A DNA stretch of 64,000 nucleotides from Nannobrachium achirus (Eukaryota > Chordata > Actinopteri > Myctophiformes > Myctophidae). Made by a program: the position numbers and the translations under genes. The stretch spans positions 8,778,322-8,842,321 of the forward strand of contig OY997655.1 of assembly GCA_963921795.1 (NCBI GenBank), in the 5' to 3' direction. Shown here piece after piece: positions 32,736-40,844 of this stretch. The notes under the pieces are model-generated. The model saw only the letters and a list, made by a program, of their open reading frames with translations, did not search any database and had not been told where the DNA came from. The first letter of the stretch is position 1, and every line of letters begins with the position of its first letter.

Positions 32736-33375
32736 GCAGGGGTCTTCGATGTTATTCAGGCCAAGGAGCTGAGAGAGAGAGGGGGGGGGGGGGGGGGGAG
32801 AGAGAGAGAGGGAGAGAGATGGAGCTGGGACCCCCACATTGTAGACAATTGTGTTGCAGATTAAACTATTTAGTAGATAGTTTTTGCAGTTTTTAGTTGC
32901 GACCTAACGGTCGCAAGTTACTATGAAAAGCTCCACCGGCTGTCCGTCTGTCCGAAACGTAACATTACACTTTTCCCCCTACTCTTATCTCCGGCACCGT
33001 TGCCCCTATCCAAACTTGCACACACATTCCTTGGAAGGCAAACCACAACCTCCACCCCTCACTTCTCACATGGCCCTCTTTTCTCCACCACCATCTGGCC
33101 GATTTTTGCAAAACACATTTTTGGACACTGCTCCTACAGATTTTGGCTTAAAATCACGCAAAGCAGTATCTCTACAGTCATGTCATCAACATAGATCTGT
33201 CTCATTTCCCATATTTCCTCCCGATTGGCTATGATTGCCTTCTAAAGTTTGTGTATGCGACCTGACGGTCGCTTATCTCCCGATTAGGGATTCTTACTGG
33301 TATAGATAGTTTCACTTGTTTGACAGCACTGTCATGTTGGATTCGCGTTAATGTGTATTTTCAGACATTTATTCA
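32736..33375 (+). mobile_element. hAT-like repeat carrying a GCGACC element
   Basis: GAGCAGGGGTCTTCGATGTT opens it, as at 25563. A G run (32784-32799) and GA run follow. The element is interrupted at 32884-33302 and continues with TTTCACTTGTTTGACAGCAC, which matches 25660-25675. Confidence 0.65.
32884..33302 (+). mobile_element. GCGACC-family element with 10-bp target duplication
   Basis: TAGATAGTTT precedes (32874-32883) and follows (33303-33312) the element. Near each end is a near-palindrome GCGACCT(A/G)ACGGTCGC. The interior has CTCCACCGGCTGTCCGTCTG and a TTTTGGACACTGCTCCTACA phrase. The 3' side reads CTCCCGATTAGGGATTCTTA. Other members are at 46665, 54529 and 57911. The family is unknown. 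Confidence 0.82.
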
Positions 33376-33377
33376 CT

Positions 33378-33545
33378 TAAGGCCTGTCCATACTTTGACC
33401 AAAATCGAACTTTTCGGTCAAAAGGTCCAGTTCAACTACAAAATGATGTCACTCATAACGTCTGAAAAGCATTACCTCGAATTAGAGTTCGGAAAGCTGC
33501 ACTCTTTGAGTCTCCTAGCTACCTGTTTCCGCAAGACTTTACTGT
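33378..33545 (+). mobile_element. Fragment of the TIR family hosting the LTR element
   Basis: AAGGCCTGTCCATACTTTGACC and TTTTCGGTCAAAAGGTCC match the ends of the element at 17475/22386. Confidence 0.65.
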
Positions 33546-33572
33546 AGCATTATCTGCAGGACACTTCCGGTT

Positions 33573-33650
33573 AACAGCAGACATACAAGCTCAAGTCGCG
33601 TCGCAGATGCAACCGTTGTGAGCTTTGTAGATCACACTCGGCTGTGACGC
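33573..33650. repeat. Decayed hairpin cassette
   Basis: AACAGCAGACATACAAGCTC and CCGTTGTGAGCTTTGTAGAT face each other with several mismatches and one inserted base. Confidence 0.65.
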
Positions 33651-34090
33651 CTTGAAATGCCGCTCGCCTTCTGCGCAATGCACGACGGGATGTTGGAAAG
33701 TTGTGGATAGGAGGCTCTGCTGGTCATCAAATGATTGGCTTACTACAAACTACATGGATTCAAGGCTTCATGAGGTGTGTAATCACTTAAAAGTAGAGGT
33801 TTTGGACACGTGAGTTTTCCAGCCGTCATCTTAATAATAACCGCGGCTATAAGGAGGTGATCTATGGTATATTATTAGGTTACCAATCACTAAACCTCCC
33901 CCTGAGAGGAGAGTATCATGGAACAAAAAAAAATCATGGCTGTTACTTGAACTTATATATAGAGAGCCTGGCTTAAACAAATGTAAAATCTATAGAGAAT
34001 TAGCTGCAGCACAGGAAGAGCTTCCGATTCATTCACACCAGTCCTGCTTTTATCACCCCAGAAACTGCCTCTCTCAGCACAGCCTAATGC
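33651..34090. other. No recognised gene
   Basis: TTTTGGACACGTGAGTTTTC near 33801 may be a decayed GGTTTCCACC-type repeat. No coding signal. Confidence 0.4.
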
Positions 34091-34149
34091 TTAACCCGTT
34101 TAGAACGGGTACACATTTTGTGTATCATTATTTTATGCTTTAGCTATTG

Positions 34150-34222
34150 AAAAATAGCAGATATACAAGCTCACAGCGCGGCACCGAGTGCCGCGCTGCG
34201 AGCTTGTAGATCTGCTATTTTT
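34150..34222. repeat. Hairpin cassette (left of pair)
   Basis: The arms AGCAGATATACAAGCTCAC and GCGAGCTTGTAGATCTGC surround the centre GCGCGGCACCGAGTGCCGCGC. Confidence 0.94.
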
Positions 34223-34579
34223 GAAAAAATCGGGAAAATTCGAATTTTGACCCGATTCTATAAGTGTCTTTTGAATCCTTCTAAGGTTTTTCTTTAAAAA
34301 CCTAGGTTTCTTTGTCAGCAATCTGGCCAGCCATCGTCAAAGAAAAGGTCCTTTTCACTTAACTGGAGCTCAGTTAGTCTGTTCTCGAGAGACTACTATG
34401 TCAGTGGTTCTCAAACCTTTTCATGTGAAGGACCCCCAAAATGATATTTATTTGGCCACCGACCCCTATCTCAAAATATTTAGTTCCAGGGACCCCCCAG
34501 AAGCTAAATTTGAGTTACAAACGTTCACTTTGAAAATACATATATTCAAAGATTTGCACACATTTTCACGACGTTTTCC

Positions 34580-34652
34580 AAAAATAGCAGATCTGCAAGC
34601 TCGCAGCGCGGCACTCGGTGCCGCGCTGTGAGCTTGTATATCTGCTATTTTT
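34580..34652. repeat. Hairpin cassette (right of pair)
   Basis: The reverse complement of this hairpin reads the same as the left one, including its asymmetric positions. Confidence 0.94.
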
Positions 34653-34720
34653 CACTGGTTAAAGCATTCAATAATTCTAGGCCTAAATGGGTTAATACTT
34701 TTATATCCCGCCGCGAGACG

Positions 34721-34821
34721 GTGTCGCTCGCCGGAAACGGACGATCTACAAGCTCACGCCGCGTGGCATCCGCCACGCGTTGTGAGCTCGTAGATCGTCT
34801 ATTTCCGCTGGGGGGCGACAC
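34721..34821. repeat. Hairpin cassette, extended 101-bp form
   Basis: The stem extends outward to GTGTCGC...GCGACAC. The inner part reads GGACGATCTACAAGCTCAC against GTGAGCTCGTAGATCGTC, with centre GCGTGGCATCCGCCACGC. The GGACGATC variant is changed in both arms. Confidence 0.9.
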
Positions 34822-35294
34822 ACCACCGATTGCACCGTTAACAAAAGCATAAATCCAAATTTACGACGATATCAATTTGGTCCGATGGGTCCCTTAAGAT
34901 AAGGCTTCCGATCGCTCGCACCGCAAGGATAGCAATTTGCATGGGTGGATTTATTATAGGGGGCTGATCGATATACGGTCGTACACTAAATGTACATCGT
35001 TGGAACATCATCAGCTCTGATGGCTCTGTGTGCCCCCCCACCCCACACCCCCGACATCCTGTAATCCAATCTGTGTGATCCTCTGATATAGGAGGCCAAG
35101 CCACACCTTAACCCTCAGCCTGTTTGTTTATAAAAGCATGAGAGAGAGTTGCTACAGGAAAGAAAAAAAAAATCGCCATGTTTTCTTCACAATACTGTAT
35201 GTATGACACCGTCTTAAGTGTACAAACCCACAAATGGAACCATTTACGGGTCCATTTGGTTCCAAATGTGTACCCTCTCAGAGTTACAGACCTG
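34822..35294. other. No recognised gene
   Basis: The only notable pattern is a poly-A run at 35163-35172. No repeat family identified. Confidence 0.4.
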
Positions 35295-35746
35295 TTAAAG
35301 AGGTGGTGCCATAGTTTTGTACTTTTTCTGTTTTGTATGTGTCTATGGAGTTGACATTACTCTAATAGACCCACAGGCGTGGTTATAATGTGAAGATTTG
35401 TCTTCCCTGTGTATTTTTGGTTTCTTCCTGAAAGCTGAAAGACTGGGCCTCAAAAGGCCCAGTCGGAAAACACAGATTAAATGACATCATATAATCAACC
35501 CCTCCCCTTTTACCATTCACCCAACACTGTGGGGTGTGGCTAACTCAGCTGGGTCACCACCCACCATGACATCCATGCATACTTAATGAACTGGGGGTGT
35601 GGCCACATAAAAACCCAATTTTATCTCTTTCTGTATACTTTTTTGGAAAGAATCTTCCTCCTAGTATAATCATAATACCTGATTATCATGTTTTAGAGAG
35701 AGGGGGGGGGGGGGGGGGGGGGGGAATCATGGCACCACCTCTTTAA
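35295..35746. mobile_element. TTAA MITE (AGAGGTGGTGCCAT family), complete
   Basis: TTAAAGAGGTGGTGCCATAG at the left mirrors ATGGCACCACCTCTTTAA at the right, with TTAA at both limits. It contains a 22-base G run (35703-35724). Truncated relatives are at 8746, 15038 and 31205. No coding content. Confidence 0.9.
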
Positions 35747-35979
35747 GGTTATTCAGGGCCATCTCTTTATGTGTTTCTGGTAATATTACTAACTTAGTAC
35801 GTCCATGGGGCAAAAATGTCCACCACAAGCCAACATGGGATGTGGTGATGCATGGCCCCGGTGAGCTATAGTTACACTATAAACATACTCTGAACCATAC
35901 ATACAGACTGATGCACAAAACGTTTTATTCATTAAAATAACTTCAGGACTGCATCTGCTCAATGCTAATTTGAAACTCC

Positions 35980-36228
35980 TTAAAGGTGATACACCATGAA
36001 ATTTCACTTTTCCTATTTTAAAACCTTTTTTTGGGGGTCCCACTAGCACTAACTATCACCTCTGACCGTTGTGTCTTTCTCTGGTTTTGGGAAGGCAGAG
36101 GTTAAAAGCATCCCACGGGTTCTCAAAACAGGCTGTCCAGATTTGCTGCCGTCGCTGACGTCAGCGACGGCCGCTTTTGACATAAATGACATAAATACTT
36201 TTTTAAATGCATGGTGTATCACCTTTAA
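35980..36228. mobile_element. TTAA MITE with central CRE-type palindrome
   Basis: TTAAAGGTGATACACCATG mirrors CATGGTGTATCACCTTTAA. At 36149-36170 lies a perfect 22-bp palindrome centred on TGACGTCA, the consensus cAMP response element. Confidence 0.9.
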
Positions 36229-36396
36229 AGGTCTGGAGGAGTCTCTGAACCAAATTCAGACAAAAAAGAATACTTGAGCCAGTAGGCCTATAGGAGCTCC
36301 TGTGAACATCAGCATGATCAAACAGAACTCAATGTAGAGAGCAGAGATACATGAAGCCATGTGAAAGCCCCCCCCCTCTCTCTCTCTTTTATAAGA

Positions 36397-36784
36397 CAGT
36401 GGTTCTCAACGTTTTCAGGCCGCAACCCCCAAAATAATCATATATTAACTGGGGACACCCGCACCCTGACGAGCACTAAGAGTTGAGGCATTACATTTTG
36501 TATATCACGGTTCTATAGTGAAAATAGCAGATCTACATGCTTGTGGATCAGCTATTTTCACAATTTCTGCCTCTAATATTTGACAATTTGTTCAATGTTT
36601 AATTTGTTATTTTAGAGGTATTAAAATGTCCTTAAATTGTCACTTTAGAAATGTGTAGATACACTTTTTTTTTTACACTTAAACCTTATGTTGGTTTGTT
36701 TACTGTTGATCATCTGGGGACCCCCCCAAGATAATTTGGGGACCCGCCTGGGGGTCCTGACTCACAGGTTGTGAACCACCATGT
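36397..36784 (+). mobile_element. hAT MITE (AACCTTTTCAGGC family), shortened hairpin
   Basis: It starts CAGTGGTTCTCAACGTTTTC and ends near CAGGTTGTGAACCACC. The hairpin at 36518-36561 has lost its inner stem and keeps only the base of each arm. No matching flanks were found. Confidence 0.8.
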
Positions 36785-37251
36785 TTACTTTATTAAGCAC
36801 ATGTTAAAACAACAACGACAGACAGGGGTAGAACTAGACTGCAGGCTGCATGCTTGCCGCGTTTAGAGTGACGATACTGCCATCTGGTGGAAAAGATGGA
36901 GCATGTGCGGATTGTGCGCAGTGATGAGCTGATTCAAGAGCAGTTTGATGCTGCACTGTTGTCATGTTTTTGATACAGTCAAAAGCAGGGGTCATCAACA
37001 TGTCCATACATGAACAAATTATAGATTTTGTTTTGTACACACCATTATAATGTCATTATTTTCATCATAACCCAATTATCCTTTTACTGAATGTCAAGTA
37101 TCCAGGTTTCCTTCTGAATATGTATGACACGTATTTACTATGACACTATGACATATACATTAGGAGTCCACTAGTACCAGTGGTTCTCAAATGTGTTATT
37201 TTCAAGGACCTCCATAACACTGAGTGTGTACAAATGGAACCAATTTGTACA
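36785..37251. other. No recognised feature
   Basis: Only fragments of CAGTGGTTCTCAAATG type (37178) are seen. Confidence 0.4.
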
Positions 37252-37259
37252 CTCTAAGA

Positions 37260-37577
37260 CAGGGGTTCCCCAATCTTTTTTGCCTCAGGGCACCCCTATA
37301 AATATTATTTTCTTCCGAGGCACCCCTACATTATATTCATAGTTTTCACTCTCAGCACCTTATATTTATGGCATAAATGTTGCGAGGAAAACGTTGAGAT
37401 AATAGCCATTTTGGTTAGAACTGACTGAATAACTTTGTACTTAAAAAAATATTTAGTGTCATTTTAAATTTTAAGTGTCCAAAATGTATTCCAAATATTA
37501 TCAAATTATCTCGCGGCAGCCCTGGACTGCCGTCAGGGCACCCCAGGGTGCCCCGTCACCCACTTTGAAAACCCCTG
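37260..37577. mobile_element. hAT MITE, reversed copy with exact 8-bp duplication
   Basis: CAGGGGTTCCCCAATC and CACTTTGAAAACCCCTG are the termini, reversed relative to 7456. CTCTAAGA flanks both sides (37252-37259, 37578-37585). This 318-bp copy lacks the central hairpin and inner inverted repeats. Confidence 0.95.
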
Positions 37578-37729
37578 CTCTAAGAGTTACAGACCTGTTA
37601 TGGTCATTCAGAGCTATATCTCTTTCTGTGTTTCTGGTCATATTATCGTCTTCACATGTTGTATGTCCGTAGCAAAACAACATAATTTTGACAGAAATGT
37701 CCACCACTAGCAAACATGGTGATGACCCC

Positions 37730-38205
37730 TTGCCTGGCTCCAGCCAATAGACCCGCCCACTCTCTGAGTGGACTGCTTCTCTTGGTCTGGAGGTGTCATA
37801 TGACGCGTCTCTTGATTCGGTATCTTGGCTAACCGACCAATGAAATCAATGCAAGACAGAGGAGGGGTGCGTCTAACTTTTGAAAATCAACAGAAACAGT
37901 GGAGGGAGGGGTGGCTCACCAGAGTTCTTAATTGCCTCCTTTGAACTTCAGAAGAGCTACAACTACAAGTGTCGATAGCTCGTTAGTGATTCTCTCTAAT
38001 CAATGAAACATCAAAGACAATGACCTGTTTGGTGCATGTCACAGAGGGGAGGGGGAGGAGGGAATGTTTTGTCAAAATCAACCCCTCCCATCAGATCTCT
38101 TGTGATTGGGAATTTCAAATTTCAAATCCCCTCCCCTTTGTAATCAAATAGAATAGGGACAACTTCAGACTCAAGCTCAGAGTCTGAAATCAGGCTAGAT
38201 GACCC
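37730..38205. repeat. Dispersed repeat shared with 30966-31200
   Basis: CCACTCTCTGAGTGGACTG, TTGGTCTGGAGGTGTCA and CAGAGTCTGAAATCAGGC recur in the same order in the other copy. Boundaries are uncertain. Confidence 0.6.
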
Positions 38206-38295
38206 CTGGTCAAGAAGACTGAAAATAATACACACGTAGGCTGTGGCACCCAAAGTCACTGCAAAATAAAACTTTATATAGGAGAGAAAAGTTTA

Positions 38296-38700
38296 AAGGA
38301 CAACTTTAGTTTTTTTTACAACAAGGGTTCATATTTTAGATTGTAATTAAAGAATATAGAGTGTTAAAATGATTTCATTTACTTCTTTCTATTGTTTTAG
38401 AGATTCTTATTTCAGTGGTTGGGGTCATGCGTACAATTGGCTAAATATGTCATTTTAAACAGAATACGCCCATTCTCAAGATACAATGCAACCTTTCATG
38501 GTTGGATGTGACTTATGGGGGCTAGAAGTGTTACTGTAAATAACAACAAAGAAACTGCTGGCTTATTGTGTCTAAAAATACATATTTAGCCACTTCTACG
38601 CATGCCCCCATGCCTACGCATTTTAACACTCACTTTTTCTTTTCTCTAATTACAATCTAAAATATGAACCCTTGTTGTAAAAAAAAACAAAGTTGTCCTT
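38296..38700. mobile_element. TA-flanked MITE with about 60-bp inverted ends
   Basis: AAGGACAACTTTAGTTTTTT continues into AAGGGTTCATATTTTAGATT and is mirrored exactly on the right, ending AAAGTTGTCCTT at 38700. TA lies on both sides (38294-38295, 38701-38702), as for Tc1/mariner-type elements. No transposase. Confidence 0.92.
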
Positions 38701-38767
38701 TATATTAAGTTTTTTTAGTTTTTGTTTTGCGATACTGTAGTTTAAAGACCCTAATCTAGGCTCTAGA

Positions 38768-38935
38768 CCAGGCATAGGCAACCTTAGGCACGGGTGCCAA
38801 CATTGGCAGAATCACTGGCACACTGGCAGAAGTGTGAGAGAGAGGATTTTTAATCAAATATATTTTTTAAACATGGTCAATTTAACGAAGTTACCTAATT
38901 TACAGCAAATTCTACATTCATTAAAACTCTGACTC
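38768..38935 (-). mobile_element. hAT-like MITE fragment, reversed
   Basis: Its reverse complement matches 370-560 (ACTTCTGCCAGTGTGCCAGT and CCAATGTTGGCA). The remaining part may be the piece at 39830-40015, with later insertions between. Confidence 0.6.
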
Positions 38936-38936
38936 A

Positions 38937-39520
38937 GTGGCGTCAGTTCAGCAAAAGCTAGGGTATGGCAAAGATGGGAGTCCTCATGGAAAAGAGGCAT
39001 TACATTTTGTATAACACGGTTCTATTGTGAAAATAGCAGATCGCGCGAGGCGTTGTGAGCATATAGATCAGCTATTTTCACAATGTCTGAAAAAAAATAG
39101 TTTTGTCAGTTTTTTACACAGGTTTCTACGGTTTCTTGGGCTGGATATGGCAGCCTGGAATGGTTGTTTAAGTGCAGCTAAACTTAGCATGTCAGTAAAC
39201 GTGCCACATGAATTGCACCTGTGCAGCTGACCTAAAGAACCTGGGAATTTACCCTTTTGTCAAGATGGGGAGAATTAAAGTGTGGAGAATATAATTATTA
39301 TAGCCTACTTGTTAAAGTGACCAGTTTGTTACATTTTGCATTTCTAGTTATTTTACTGTAATTTAATTTAACAACATAATAACCATCATAGATACACAAA
39401 GAGATATTCATGGATTTATAGTTAAAAGTAACTTTTATTTCCCCCCCCATGGACCCAGGGTATGGCATTGGCAGCTGCATACCCCTGCCATACCCAATTC
39501 ATCCTTTGTCAAGTCCCGCC
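38937..39520 (+). mobile_element. CAGTGGCGTCAGTT-type hAT fragment with inserts
   Basis: CAGTGGCGTCAGTTCAGC and AAAGCTAGGGTATGGC open it. It seems to close with CATACCCCTGCCATACCCAA near 39497. A fragment of the AACCTTTTCAGGC hAT family with a deleted hairpin (39024-39084) lies inside. A cleaner relative is at 47811-48005. Confidence 0.6.
39024..39084. repeat. Hairpin cassette with part of one arm missing
   Basis: ATTGTGAAAATAGCAGATC is followed directly by GCGCGAGGCGTTGTGAGCAT, so the inner part of the left arm is absent while the right arm is whole. Confidence 0.85.
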
Positions 39521-39829
39521 TGTTGTCCCACCCCTCTTCACAAGCATTGGTTGCTGTGTCTTGGTGGGACATTCGGTGGGACACTCCATCCACTACCATT
39601 TTAATTCAGTTGCTTCGTATTGTAATTCTGTGTATTCAATTCTAATTTCAAACTTGGTTTCAGTAAAATGGAGCTGCTCAGTGGCAGTATAGTGACTCAG
39701 CATGTTTTTAAATGTTTTTATTTCTCCAAAAATTATGTTTTAACAAATTCAACATGAAAAAGGCGGAACCAGGGCAGGACAAGGCAGATAGAGCCTGCTG
39801 GTTGGTCAGTCAGGGACCAACCAGAAGGC

Positions 39830-40015
39830 TAACAAAGGGTGAATTGACACCCCTGCTCTGACTGGGGAGGGAGTCGGGGAGATTGGTGGGTTATTGCTCT
39901 GAGTCTAATGACCGTTACAATGTCCCGACAATCAAAATGTCTGAATTTTTGATGGGGTGTCATCAAACTTATGTTGACGTGGCACACTGACTGTCTAGAA
40001 AAATAAAAACACAGC
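39830..40015 (-). mobile_element. hAT-like MITE fragment, reversed
   Basis: The reverse complement matches 255-400 (TGTGCCATGTCAACAT-like text, GTCGGGACATTGTAACGG-like text and CAGTCAGGGG-like end). It may be the other half of the element at 38768. Confidence 0.55.
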
Positions 40016-40294
40016 ACTGGTCGGGCAGAAACCTCTGTCGCACAAATCTAGTGAAAACAGACGATCGCGAGGCGTTGTATGCTTGTAGATTGTCTGTTTT
40101 CAATATTTTAGTATATTTTATAGATGACAAATGCAAAACAAACGGTTTTGGACATACAAGGTTTCCACCCGACAACGATGATATGCTATTAAATATAAGG
40201 TGCTGGGAGTGAAAATTATAATGTACGGGCGCCTCGGATTTAAAAAATATTTATGGGCCCTGTGCCCTGAGACCAAAAAGTTTGGGAACCACTG
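40016..40294 (+). mobile_element. hAT MITE, 5'-truncated
   Basis: It starts inside the family at GTCGGGCAGAAACC and ends AAAGTTTGGGAACCACTG. The hairpin at 40052-40102 has lost part of its left arm. Confidence 0.8.
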
Positions 40295-40299
40295 CTCTA

Positions 40300-40363
40300 G
40301 ACAGACTCTCAAGCTCACAACGCAGAGGCCTCGTGAGCTTGTAGATTCGCTATTTCTGTCTGA
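40300..40363. repeat. Hairpin cassette, diverged
   Basis: CAGACTCTCAAGCTCACAAC faces GTGAGCTTGTAGATTCGC with a shortened, imperfect stem. Confidence 0.7.
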
Positions 40364-40434
40364 GGTTTGGAAACGGATGCGTATCTCACAAAGTTTGAGG
40401 ACCCCCTGATCTAGATGAAGACCCCGATCTAGAT

Positions 40435-40842
40435 CAGTGGTTCTCAACCTGTGGGTCAGGACCCCCAGAGGAGTCCCCAAATTATTGTGGGGGGTCCCCA
40501 GATGATTAACTTAAAGTGCAACATTGTTTTCTCACTCAAACCAACATAAAGTATATATACTGTACACATTTCTAAAGTGACAATTGAAGGACTTTTTAAT
40601 ACCTCTAAAATGACAAATTAAACATTGGCACAATTGTCAAATATTCGGGTCAGAAATTATGATAATAGCCGATCTACATGCTCGCAAAGTGAGCCGCTGT
40701 GAGCATGTAGATCTGCTATTTTCACAATAGAACAATGTCAAACAAAATGTAATGCCTCAACTCTTGGTGCTCATCAGGGTGTTGGAGCAGTTAATATATG
40801 ATTATGCTGGGGGTTGCAGCCTGTAAAGGTTGAGAACCTCTG
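40435..40842 (-). mobile_element. hAT MITE with exact 8-bp duplication, complete
   Basis: CAGTGGTTCTCAACCTGTGG and AAAGGTTGAGAACCTCTG are the termini. ATCTAGAT flanks both sides (40427-40434, 40843-40850). It carries a central hairpin (40661-40723). The right flank contains the stop codon of the TRIM gene that begins at 42722. Confidence 0.95.
40661..40723. repeat. Hairpin cassette, CATGCTC variant
   Basis: The arms AATAGCCGATCTACATGCTC and GAGCATGTAGATCTGCTATT carry the same paired A-to-T change as the copy at 22955. Confidence 0.9.
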
Positions 40843-40844
40843 AT

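Larger units (their letters stand above)
34091..34695. mobile_element. Two-hairpin composite TTAA element, complete copy
   Basis: The ends TTAACCCGTTTAG and CTAAATGGGTTAA are inverted and carry TTAA at 34091 and 34692. A hairpin at 34150-34222 and an inverted copy of the same hairpin at 34580-34652 lie symmetrically, with a CAGTGGTTCTCAAACC segment at 34400 between them. Relatives are at 15345-15917 and 55640-56107. Confidence 0.85.
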
